A stretch of DNA of 35,593 nt from Patescibacteria group bacterium (lineage in GTDB: Bacteria > Patescibacteriota > Minisyncoccia > JAHIHE01 > JAGLIN01). Within the stretch, counting starts at the first letter, position 1; every line of letters starts with the position of its first letter. Shown one piece after another: positions 19,379-28,491 of this stretch. Location: NCBI GenBank assembly GCA_019428855.1, contig JAHYJV010000010.1, forward strand, positions 1 through 35,593, in the 5' to 3' direction. The translations under genes were made by a program, and so were the position numbers. The notes below the pieces were generated by a model, which did not search any database, was not told where the DNA came from, and saw only the letters and a program-made list of their open reading frames with translations.

Positions 19379-19579
19379 TTATTTTTCTAAAGGATCTTTT
19401 TCTGAGCTACGAACCATAATCCTTCCTTTTCCATCATAAATTTTACCAATTGTAACAGTTCCTTCTCCGCCTCTTGCCTTGTTTTTTTTGTCAATTTCCT
19501 CGGCTTTGGCAATTACTTCAGCAAGTGTATCTTCCTGAGGTTTAAATTTTTTTATTTCACCGAAATTTCTTTCTCTCAT
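19379..19579 (-). CDS. short conserved-looking hypothetical protein
   Basis: 66 aa: MRERNFGEIKKFKPQEDTLAEVIAKAEEIDKKNKARGGEGTVTIGKIYDGKGRIMVRSSEKDPLEK; upstream TTGATT-17-TATACT on the minus strand and a matching downstream terminator. Confidence 0.65.
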   Translation of the reverse strand: MRERNFGEIKKFKPQEDTLAEVIAKAEEIDKKNKARGGEGTVTIGKIYDGKGRIMVRSSEKDPLEK

Positions 19580-19651
19580 ATTTATTTCTTTATTAATTAG
19601 CTTACCTCAAGTATAGCATAAAAAAACCAATAAATCAATACTATTATTTAT

Positions 19652-20908
19652 ATGAAACAATCAAAATTATTTGGAAAAACTACGAAGGAAATACCAAAAG
19701 ATGAAACCAGTATTAATGCTCAATATTTAATTAGAGGTGGTTTTATCGATAAGTCGATGGCGGGAGTTTATACATATCTACCACTTGGCAAAAGAGTTCT
19801 TTCTAAAATCGAAAATATTATCAGAGAGGAAATGGATGCCATTGGGGGTCAGGAAATTTTAATGCCAGCATTGCAGAAAAAAGAGGACTGGTTGATAACG
19901 GGCAGATGGGATATTGATGTCATGATGAAAGTGAAAACATATTTCGACAAAGAATATGGTCTCGGGTGGACACACGAAGAAGTTGTTACCCCATTAGCCA
20001 AAAAATATGCCAGATCGTATAAAGATTTTCCATTTTCACTTTATCAAATTCAAACAAAGTTTCGAAGTGAAAAAAGAGCTAAATCTGGAATTTTGCGTGG
20101 TCGAGAATTTTCGATGAAAGATTTGTATTCATTTCATACAAATGAAGAAGATTTAAATCAATTCTATGAACAATCAAAAAAAGCGTATTTTAAAATTTTT
20201 GATAGAGTTGGGATTAAAGATAAAACTTATTTAACTTTTGCAGCAGGTGGAGATTTCAGTAAATATTCACATGAATTTCAAACTCTCACCTCAGCTGGCG
20301 AGGATATAATTTATATTTGTAATAAATGCAAGATTGCTATTAATCAAGAAATTATTGCAGATTTGAAAAATTGTTGTCCAGAATGTGGCAATAAAAATCT
20401 CAATAAAAAAAAGGCTATTGAGACAGGGAATATCTTTAAATTAAGGAGGAGATTTTCTGAAGCTTTTAATTTCAAATTCTCTGACGAAAATGGCAAAGAA
20501 AATGTTGTTATGATGGGATGTTATGGAATGGGCCCTAGTCGTCTAATGGGAACAATTGTGGAATTATTAAATGATGAAAAGGGAATTATTTGGCCAAAAT
20601 CAGTGGCACCATATCAGGTTCATTTGGTTTATTTGGGCGATGATAAAGTTGTGTTGAAAGAAGCGGAAAAGATTTACGAGTCTTTACAAAAGGAAAAAAT
20701 TGAAGTATTATACGATGACCGTAATGAATCGGCGGGAGTAAAATTTAAGGACTCTGATTTGATCGGCGTGCCACTACGAATCGTAGTCAGTAATAAAACA
20801 TTAAAAAATGATAGTGTTGAAATCAAGAAAAGAAATGATACTGGATTTGAGATGATTATGACCAGTGAATTGGTAGATTATATAAGAGAATACTTGGACG
20901 CTAAATAA
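19652..20908 (+). CDS. proS: prolyl-tRNA synthetase, short form without full INS editing domain
   Basis: 418 aa; QTKFRSEKRAKSGILRGREFSMKDLYSFH (motif 2), GCYGMGPSRLMGTIVE (motif 3); insert replaced by CNKC...CCPEC. Confidence 0.93.
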   Translation: MKQSKLFGKTTKEIPKDETSINAQYLIRGGFIDKSMAGVYTYLPLGKRVLSKIENIIREEMDAIGGQEILMPALQKKEDWLITGRWDIDVMMKVKTYFDKEYGLGWTHEEVVTPLAKKYARSYKDFPFSLYQIQTKFRSEKRAKSGILRGREFSMKDLYSFHTNEEDLNQFYEQSKKAYFKIFDRVGIKDKTYLTFAAGGDFSKYSHEFQTLTSAGEDIIYICNKCKIAINQEIIADLKNCCPECGNKNLNKKKAIETGNIFKLRRRFSEAFNFKFSDENGKENVVMMGCYGMGPSRLMGTIVELLNDEKGIIWPKSVAPYQVHLVYLGDDKVVLKEAEKIYESLQKEKIEVLYDDRNESAGVKFKDSDLIGVPLRIVVSNKTLKNDSVEIKKRNDTGFEMIMTSELVDYIREYLDAK

Positions 20909-21041
20909 GATTTGCTATATAATAAACTTGTCATTTGATTGCTTTTTTGCAGTTGACTGTGATATGTCTCTTTTTCGTTTTTTTATGAGAGATTTAGATA
21001 TCTTCATTAGTATTTAATTTATTTTTGATTATTTATAATTT

Positions 21042-22094
21042 ATGTTTAATAAAATATTTGGTAAGCTGAGTCATGATGTGGGGATTGACCTGGGAACAGC
21101 GAATACTCTTGTTTATGTGAAAGGCAAGGGAATAATCATTAACGAACCATCTGTCGTCGCCTTAAACAAGAAAACAGGTCGAATTTTGGCAATCGGAAAA
21201 GAGGCCAAAAAAATGGTTGGAAAAACTCCCTCTCATATTGTGGCAACGAGACCTCTTGTTGACGGTGTAGTTTCCGATTTTGAAGTGACTGAGCAGATGC
21301 TTAAATATTTTATTGAAAAAGTACACAAAGAATCATTTGCACTTTTACCTCGTCCTAGAGTTGTCGTTGGAGTTCCTTCTGGAGTAACGGAGGTTGAAAA
21401 AAAAGCAGTTTTAGACGCGACTTTGAGTGCTGGAGCACGAGAAGCATATCTCATCGAAGAGCCAATGGCGGCGGCTATTGGAATTAGATTGCCAATTCAA
21501 GAGGCAGCTGGAAATATGATTGTTGATATTGGTGGAGGAACAACAGAAGTGGCAATTATATCATTGGGAGGTATTGTAGCTAGTAGATCTCTACGAATTG
21601 CTGGAGATGAGCTTAATGAAAATATAATTCAATTCGCCAGGGACGAATTTAATTTATTACTAGGAGAAAAAACTGCAGAAAGCATAAAAATTGGAATCGG
21701 CTCGGCATATCCACTGGAAGAAAAAATGGAAATGGCTATGAGGGGTAGGGACTTAGTAACTGGCTTACCCAAGGAGGTTATCATAAATGATGAACAGGTA
21801 CGAAGAGCATTATCAAGATCAATAAAAATATTAATTGATAATATAAAGGCCACTATTGAAGAAACTCCTCCAGAGCTTGTTGCAGATATTATGACCAGGG
21901 GAGTTATTCTTGTCGGAGGAGGAGGAATGTTGCGTGGTTTGGACAAGCTGGTGTGCGAACAAACAAAAATGCCCGTAAAAATTGCGGATGACCCCTTAAC
22001 AGCTGTTGCTCGAGGAGCAGGAATTGTTTTAGAAGATATCGAGAAATTAAAAGAAGTATTAGTTTCAATGGATAATGAGAAATCTCCGCGATAA
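21042..22094 (+). CDS. mreB: MreB rod-shape protein (paralog 2, in mreBCD-mrdA cluster)
   Basis: 350 aa; VGIDLGTANTLVYVKGKGIIINEPSVVAL, MIVDIGGGTTEVAIISLGGIV, GVILVGGGGMLRGLDKLV. Confidence 0.97.
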   Translation: MFNKIFGKLSHDVGIDLGTANTLVYVKGKGIIINEPSVVALNKKTGRILAIGKEAKKMVGKTPSHIVATRPLVDGVVSDFEVTEQMLKYFIEKVHKESFALLPRPRVVVGVPSGVTEVEKKAVLDATLSAGAREAYLIEEPMAAAIGIRLPIQEAAGNMIVDIGGGTTEVAIISLGGIVASRSLRIAGDELNENIIQFARDEFNLLLGEKTAESIKIGIGSAYPLEEKMEMAMRGRDLVTGLPKEVIINDEQVRRALSRSIKILIDNIKATIEETPPELVADIMTRGVILVGGGGMLRGLDKLVCEQTKMPVKIADDPLTAVARGAGIVLEDIEKLKEVLVSMDNEKSPR

Positions 22095-22180
22095 TTCAAA
22101 AGAAATAAAATAGATTGAGGTTATATTTTATATTTGATTATAATATTAGTTATTTTGTTCATAAGTCTCAAATGGATAAT

Positions 22181-22999
22181 ATGAAAAAAGAGAATAGGAA
22201 AAAAAATCAGATTTTCATATTTTTAGTAGTATTTTCATTGCTACTAATTTTTTTGAACAGTGTCGGACATTTAAATTCTCCGAAAAATTATTTCATTTAT
22301 GTTATAAATTCTATTAGCAATAGCTTTCAAATATCATCAAACAATTTTAATGATGTATTAAATACACTTTCCAAAATTGATAAATTAAAAAAAGAAAATT
22401 CTGATTTAAGAGAGAATAATCTGAATATAAAATATGAGCTCTCAAATCTCAAGGAAATTAAAAGAGAGAACGACTTATTAAAAGAGCAGCTTGGTTTTGC
22501 TAATAGTATTTGTTCCCTTGGAGGTTGCTTTAATTGGACGATGGGAAGAATTACTAGTAGAGAGTCAAATAATTTTGGAAAGAGTATCGTGATAAATTTG
22601 GGAAAAAAATATGATGTTGAAGAAGGTTTTTCAGTTGTGGCAGCGGGAGGTTTGTTAATTGGGAAAGTCGTAGAAGTTTTTGATGATTTCTCAAAAGTCA
22701 TGCTCATAACTGATTCAAATAGTTCAATTAATGCTATTGCACAAGATACGAGAGCGAACGGAGTTATTCAAGGAAGCTATGGAACGGGTGTTAGGCTGGA
22801 GATGATTAATCAAGTAGAGAATCTTGTGGTAGGCGATTTAGTGATAACATCTGGTCTAGATGAAAATATTCCCAAAGGTTTGATATTAGGAAAAATTTCC
22901 ACGATTAAAGAGTCTCCAAATCAGGTTTTTAAATCAGCAGATATTGATTTATTTATAGATTTGAATCATATTGAGGAAATTTTTATAGCTAGAAAATAA
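22181..22999 (+). CDS. mreC: MreC rod-shape protein
   Basis: Track ORF begins at TTG 22115; more likely start ATG 22181 (MKKENRKKNQIFIFLVVFSLLLIFLNSVGH). Contains KKENSDLRENNLNIKYELSNLKEIKRENDLLKEQLGF coiled coil, ITSRESNNFGKSIVINLGKKYDVEEG, GLLIGKVVEV. Confidence 0.9.
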   Translation: MKKENRKKNQIFIFLVVFSLLLIFLNSVGHLNSPKNYFIYVINSISNSFQISSNNFNDVLNTLSKIDKLKKENSDLRENNLNIKYELSNLKEIKRENDLLKEQLGFANSICSLGGCFNWTMGRITSRESNNFGKSIVINLGKKYDVEEGFSVVAAGGLLIGKVVEVFDDFSKVMLITDSNSSINAIAQDTRANGVIQGSYGTGVRLEMINQVENLVVGDLVITSGLDENIPKGLILGKISTIKESPNQVFKSADIDLFIDLNHIEEIFIARK

Positions 23000-23001
23000 C
23001 C

Positions 23002-23502
23002 ATGGTTAATAAAAAAAATAGATATTATATCTTCGCTCTTGTCTTATTCATATTTCTTTTTCTGCAAATTACTTTTTTACCGCAAACATTTTCTAATCTT
23101 TATAGTCCCAACATTGTTCTAATTTTGCTCATAGCCTTTGCGGTAGCAGATAAATCTGAATATGTTTTATTTTTTTCATTTATATGTGGTATAATATTTG
23201 ATATCGTCTCAATTAAGCATTTTGGATCGACAACTATAAGTATGATTTTCACAATGTTTATTATTTTGTATTTATGTTCCGTATTTTTGAAAAAAACATT
23301 ATCATATAATCTCTTTCTAGTTTCCATAATAGGAGTAGTGGCTTATAATATCATCTATGTTTTCCTAATTAATATTAATAATCTTTCTACAATTATCTCC
23401 AATGCGTCAAATATTATATTAATTATATTATTTCAGACTATTATTTCGCTTGTGCTAATATTTCCAATTACAAATTTCTTTTCTTGTAAAAATGAAAAAT
23501 AA
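23002..23502 (+). CDS. mreD: MreD-like membrane protein
   Basis: 166 aa multi-TM protein between mreC and PBP2; overlaps the next ORF by 11 nt. Confidence 0.75.
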   Translation: MVNKKNRYYIFALVLFIFLFLQITFLPQTFSNLYSPNIVLILLIAFAVADKSEYVLFFSFICGIIFDIVSIKHFGSTTISMIFTMFIILYLCSVFLKKTLSYNLFLVSIIGVVAYNIIYVFLININNLSTIISNASNIILIILFQTIISLVLIFPITNFFSCKNEK

Positions 23503-25378
23503 ATATTTTGTTAAAAAGAAGAACGCAAATTCATTAGAGCTTGAAGAGCTTTTTTTAGATACGCTAAACAAGGAAAATAGCGACCTAGAAAGACCCTTAT
23601 CTCAGAGAAATATAAGAATAACTGAAAAAGTTTTTTTTGTGATACTTCTTTTTTTGTTGGTCCAGGCTATAAATTTACAAATATTGAAGGGAAAATATTA
23701 TGCAAAAGAATCGGAGCAAAATTATAAAAGAAGTGTCCCCATTAAAGCACCCCGTGGTATAATATATGATAAGGATAATAATCAAATTGTGTATAATGTG
23801 CCAATATTTGATTTAGTAATAATTCCATATGATTTTTTCAAGAATAAAGATGATTTAGATTTTCGGAAAAGTGAGCTTTCGAAAATAACGGAAATACCAG
23901 AAGAAGAACTCAATAACGATTTAAATAAGGTTGATAAATTATCATATCAAGCATATTTAATCCTAGACAATATTGACAAAGAAAAAGCCTTACTTGTAAG
24001 TGAGAAAATAAAAAAAATTGAAGGTGTGCAACTTGAGGAAAATGCTATTAGGAATTATGTTGATAGCTATTACATGTCAAATTTTGTTGGTTATAGTGGC
24101 AGGATAAATCAAAAAGAGTTGGAGGTAAACAGGGATTATTATCTTACAGATGTAATTGGTAAAAATGGACTTGAGTTGTCTTATGAAAATCAGCTCAGAG
24201 GTGTTTATGGGATGCAAGAAATTAGAGTAGATTCTCATGGAAAGAAAATAAAAGTTCTTAGTAAAGTAGAACCAATTTCTGGAAATAATCTCATCTTGAA
24301 TATTGATGCTGATTTACAAAAAAAGATATATGATGAACTTTTAAAAATTATAGAAAAATTAGATACGAAAAACGGTGCTTCAGTCGTGGCAATTGATCCT
24401 CAAAATGGGGCAGTTCTGGCTCTTGTGAATTATCCATCATATGACAATAATCTCTTCGCGAACAGAATAAGTAGTAGTGATTATAATAAATTACTAAATG
24501 ACAAATTAAATCCTCTTTTTAATCGGTCAATTGCTGGAGAATATCCTCCGGGCTCAACTTTTAAAATGGTAATTGGGGCGGCAGCTTTGCAAGAAAAAAT
24601 TATCTCGCCAACTCGCGTGATTGTCGATAAGGGTGTTATATATGTGGGGGCTTACTCGTTTTTGGGCTGGACCTCCTTGGGAAGGGTTGATTTAGTTGAA
24701 GCAATTTCTCAATCATCTAATATATATTTTTATACAGTTGGTGGGGGATACGGAGATATTAAAGGTCTGGGGGCAGAGAAAATAAAAAAATACGCAAATT
24801 ATTTTGGATTTGGTAATGTTTCTGGGATTGATTTACTAGGAGAAAAGAAAGGTCTGATTCCTGATGCGCAGTGGAAGAGAGAAATTAAAGATGAAATGTG
24901 GTATATTGGAGATACATATCATATGTCAATTGGACAAGGATATGTTTTAACAACTCCACTTCAAATTGCAAATTATATCGCAACAATCGCCAATGGAGGC
25001 AAATTGTTTCAACCACAAATTGTTGATAAAATTATTGATTATGAAGGGAATATAATCGAGGATATGCAACCGAAAATTATGCTAGAAAAATTTATTGCTG
25101 AAGAAAATATAAAATGGATTCAAAAAGGAATGCGAGAAAATGTCATTTCTGGCTCTGGTGTTTCTCTGGCGAGTTTGCCAGTTGAAGCGGCGGGAAAAAC
25201 TGGAACTGCACAATATTACGGCAATCAAAAAACTCATGCTTGGTATACAGTGTATGCTCCTTATGATAATCCAGAAATTGCCATGGCAATTATTGTGGAA
25301 GGTGGAGGAGAAGGACACATTGCCGCCGTGCCAGTTGCGAAAGAAGTTTTGAGATGGTATTTTGAAGACAGGAAATAA
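23492..25378 (+). CDS. mrdA: penicillin-binding protein 2 (transpeptidase)
   Basis: 628 aa; APRGIIYDKDNNQIVYNVP, GEYPPGSTFKMVIGAAAL (SxxK), SQSSNIYFYTV (SxN), AAGKTGTAQ (KTG). Confidence 0.95.
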   Translation: MKNKYFVKKKNANSLELEELFLDTLNKENSDLERPLSQRNIRITEKVFFVILLFLLVQAINLQILKGKYYAKESEQNYKRSVPIKAPRGIIYDKDNNQIVYNVPIFDLVIIPYDFFKNKDDLDFRKSELSKITEIPEEELNNDLNKVDKLSYQAYLILDNIDKEKALLVSEKIKKIEGVQLEENAIRNYVDSYYMSNFVGYSGRINQKELEVNRDYYLTDVIGKNGLELSYENQLRGVYGMQEIRVDSHGKKIKVLSKVEPISGNNLILNIDADLQKKIYDELLKIIEKLDTKNGASVVAIDPQNGAVLALVNYPSYDNNLFANRISSSDYNKLLNDKLNPLFNRSIAGEYPPGSTFKMVIGAAALQEKIISPTRVIVDKGVIYVGAYSFLGWTSLGRVDLVEAISQSSNIYFYTVGGGYGDIKGLGAEKIKKYANYFGFGNVSGIDLLGEKKGLIPDAQWKREIKDEMWYIGDTYHMSIGQGYVLTTPLQIANYIATIANGGKLFQPQIVDKIIDYEGNIIEDMQPKIMLEKFIAEENIKWIQKGMRENVISGSGVSLASLPVEAAGKTGTAQYYGNQKTHAWYTVYAPYDNPEIAMAIIVEGGGEGHIAAVPVAKEVLRWYFEDRK

Positions 25379-25425
25379 TAAAAAAATGATTTTTCTTATA
25401 AACTTGACTTAGAATTTGTCTTATA

Positions 25426-25470
25426 ACTACATTGAAATAAATTAATAATTTTTTATTATTTCAATGTAGT
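25426..25470. repeat. perfect 15-bp inverted repeat (stem-loop) downstream of mrdA
   Basis: ACTACATTGAAATAA (25426-25440), 15-nt loop, TTATTTCAATGTAGT (25456-25470); no following T-run. Confidence 0.7.
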
Positions 25471-25667
25471 TAGTTATTGTTTCGCTCGTATTGTTGTCAT
25501 TAAGTCCTCTGCTAAAATGTGGTGTAGATGGTTTGTTTTACTTATTTATTACTACTTTTATTTTTATTATTTCTCTTTTTAGAGGATACAGACTTGTTAA
25601 AGAATTTATTTTGAATTAAACTAAAAAGATTCTGAATCAAGTTCAGAACAACATCTAATATAAACCT

Positions 25668-26048
25668 ATGAACAATCACGAAGAAAATTGTTTCAAAATA
25701 TTTCAAAGATCTTGCGAAGTTTTAAAACTAAAAGGTTTTACTTTTAAGCCAAAAGTTATTCGGGCTAGAGATGGTTATGTGCAAAGCTATAAACTGGGAT
25801 ATACAAATTTAGCCTCAAAATTAGTGGTGATTGATATTTATACGCAAAAGCTTAAAAAACCCAAAAAATATAGCAGTATTCTGGCTGTGATTGCCCACGA
25901 ATTAGCTCACCATCAAAAAAGACCCTATCGTCAACTTCATAATTTTCGCTGGATAAACAGAATTCACTACCCAGAATTTTACCAGCAAGTGACCAAGAAT
26001 ATTAAGAAGTTTAAGAAGGACAAGTATTTGAAGGAATTATTTGGATAA
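25668..26048 (+). CDS. small putative zinc metallopeptidase-like protein (HEXXH)
   Basis: 126 aa; SSILAVIAHELAHHQKRPYRQLHNFRWINRIHYPEFYQQV, with HELAHH motif. Confidence 0.6.
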   Translation: MNNHEENCFKIFQRSCEVLKLKGFTFKPKVIRARDGYVQSYKLGYTNLASKLVVIDIYTQKLKKPKKYSSILAVIAHELAHHQKRPYRQLHNFRWINRIHYPEFYQQVTKNIKKFKKDKYLKELFG

Positions 26049-26167
26049 AAAAAAATAGGAGAGTCGTTTTTTATATAATCTCTATATCTATCGGTGTAAG
26101 ACCTCCCTTTTATTTTAAATTATAAATTATTTAATAACCAATAAGGTGTTATATCATATTACTACAT

Positions 26168-27268
26168 ATGTCAATTGCGAAAATTAAAAAAGTTATTGTC
26201 GGAATGTCGGGTGGAGTTGATTCTTCGGTGGCGGCCGCACTTTTGCAGAAACAAGGCTATGAAGTCATTGGTGTTTTTATGCATTTTTGGCATGATATGG
26301 TCGATCAAAGTGAAACATTGGATACGCACATTGAAAACAGATGTTGCTCTCGCGAGGCAGAAGAGGGGGCAAGAAAAGTTGCGCAAAAATTGGGCATCAA
26401 ATTTTATGCTGTTAATGTTTCCAAGGAATTCAAAAAAGAAGTCGTGGATTATTTTCTTTTTGAGTATAAGCAAGGTCGAACTCCCAATCCCTGCATTGAA
26501 TGCAATCGTAGTATCAAATTCGAAGTGATGATTGAGAAAACCTTGGCAATGGGGGCCGATTTTATGGCAACAGGTCATTATGTGCGGATTAAAAATGATA
26601 TAAAATCAAAAAATATTAAATTTCTCAAAGCCAAAGATGAAAACAAGGACCAATCCTATTTTCTTTACACCTTGAACCAGAAAAAATTGAAGTATTGCCT
26701 TTTCCCTATAGGAGACTATGGAAAAAAAGAAATTAGGATACTGGCAAAAGAGTATGGCTTTGAAATTGCTGACCGCAAAGAAAGTCAGGAAATTTGTTTT
26801 ATTCAAGGAAAATATTACGGAGATTTTTTAAAAAAATATCTCAAGTTAATTCCAGGAAAAATTGTTGATAAAGATAATAATATTCTTGGAGAGCATAAAG
26901 GATTACCACTTTATACAATCGGGCAAAGAAGGGATATTGGAATCGGAGGGACAGGACCATATTTCGTTATTGGGATGAATCGCCGCAAAAATCAGTTGAT
27001 TGTTAGTAATAAAAAAAATGACCAGAATTTGCTATCTAAAAAATTTATCGCCGAAAAAATCGTTTGGACTTCTGGACAAACTCCTGAGTTTCCTTTGAAA
27101 ATCAAAGCAAAAATTAGATATAGAATGCAAGAAGCGACAGCTATTGTTTACAAGGAAAATGAAAAATATATTGTTCAGTTTACAAAGTCTCAGCGAGCAA
27201 TTATGCCTGGACAGTCAGTAGTTTTTTATAAAAAGGATGAAGTTCTCGGAGGAGGTATTATAAAATAA
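26168..27268 (+). CDS. mnmA: tRNA-specific 2-thiouridylase MnmA
   Basis: 366 aa; VIVGMSGGVDSSVAAALL (PP-loop), GRTPNPCIECNRSIKF, MATGHYVRI, KDQSYFLYTL, SQEICFI. Confidence 0.96.
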   Translation: MSIAKIKKVIVGMSGGVDSSVAAALLQKQGYEVIGVFMHFWHDMVDQSETLDTHIENRCCSREAEEGARKVAQKLGIKFYAVNVSKEFKKEVVDYFLFEYKQGRTPNPCIECNRSIKFEVMIEKTLAMGADFMATGHYVRIKNDIKSKNIKFLKAKDENKDQSYFLYTLNQKKLKYCLFPIGDYGKKEIRILAKEYGFEIADRKESQEICFIQGKYYGDFLKKYLKLIPGKIVDKDNNILGEHKGLPLYTIGQRRDIGIGGTGPYFVIGMNRRKNQLIVSNKKNDQNLLSKKFIAEKIVWTSGQTPEFPLKIKAKIRYRMQEATAIVYKENEKYIVQFTKSQRAIMPGQSVVFYKKDEVLGGGIIK

Positions 27269-27453
27269 AAAGTCTCACATAATACATATAGTGTCTTTCC
27301 AGACGGCCGTCCGAAAAAACGCTATCGGTATATATTGAAAAAATTTATTTTAGATCAAAGTAATAGATGATGAAACTTCTACTAGGATTTTTGAGAGTTT
27401 GGTTTTATTGTGTTTTTAAGTTGAGTAGAAAAATATTTAAGAATAAATGATTT

Positions 27454-28401
27454 ATGGAAAATATATTTTTTAATTTATTTGAAATTGGAGCCCTATTAAT
27501 GATTGTTACCATTTTTCTAAAGGAGCGTAAAAATAAAGAGCTTTGTGAAACTCTGGTGTTGGCAATTTTATATGGCTTAATTCTAGAAATAGTGAATGTT
27601 CATAATTCTGGAACCTATTCTTATGGTCAGGAATTTATGTTACAAATTTATAATATTCCACTAGTAATCGGCATGGGTTGGGCAATTATATATTATGTGT
27701 CAGAGAAAGCTGTGCAGAGCTACAATTTAAAATGGTGGCAAGTGCCTTTTTTTATGTCGCTTATCGCCTTAAGTATTGATCTTGCCATAGATATGGTTGC
27801 TATTCGACTTGGATTTTGGAAATGGCTAATACCTTTAGATTAGGAATGGTTTGGAGTACCGTATGATAATCTGTTTGGCTGGTTGGCAGTCGTCTGGACT
27901 TTTGTTTTTTTTATAAATCTGAGTAATCAAAACTTTTGGAATAGAAATATTTCAAAAATTATAAAATATTTTTCCATCATTATCTCTCCTTTTATTTTAG
28001 CTTTTCAGATAATTAGTTTTACAATCATAGCAGCAGTTGTTTCAGGAAAATTTTCTTTTAATGAGGTTATAATTCTTTTTAACAATCATGATTATCGTTA
28101 TGCCTACTATTCAGAAGTGCAGATTTTAAAGTCTTATTTTTTTTGGACTATTGTGACCGTACTTGTTTTATATTTATCAAAGGAAATTTATAAAAATAGT
28201 GAAAAAGTTACTGCCAAAATTGATTTTCTCTCTCTTGTAATTGTAGTTTTTTTACACTGTTTCTTTTTGATTAGTATTTTTGTAAAAGGTTTTTATGTTC
28301 AGCATCCTATATTTATCTTGATTTCAATTATTTCGCTATTATTTTATTTATTTATTACATTTGCTCCATTTTATAGGAATAAAAAATCCAGAATAAGTTG
28401 A
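27454..28401 (+). pseudogene. carotenoid-biosynthesis-protein-like multi-TM gene interrupted by one in-frame TAG (27841-27843)
   Basis: Track ORFs 27454-27843 and 27883-28401 share one frame; reading through gives ...LGFWKWLIPLD*EWFGVPYDNLFGWLAVVWTFVFFINLSNQ.... EWFGVPYxNxFGW resembles the Caroten_synth-type family. Confidence 0.65.
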
Positions 28402-28491
28402 TTTTATATATGTTAATTTTGTAATTCTTGACAATTAATTTAGTAGTAGTAGGATTAATCTTGTTCTTATTAATCAAAATTAATTAAAAAA

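Noticed and set aside
21629-22099. 156-aa minus-strand ORF over mreB
   Set aside because: Fully antisense to a highly conserved gene; low-complexity Ser/Ile/Pro translation typical of shadow ORFs.
26171-26578. Overlapping ORFs on both strands inside mnmA
   Set aside because: Shadow frames of a clear mnmA coding sequence.
27311-27324. GACGGCCGTC palindrome downstream of mnmA
   Set aside because: Short isolated 10-bp palindrome; no T-tract or second copy seen, so no function can be supported.
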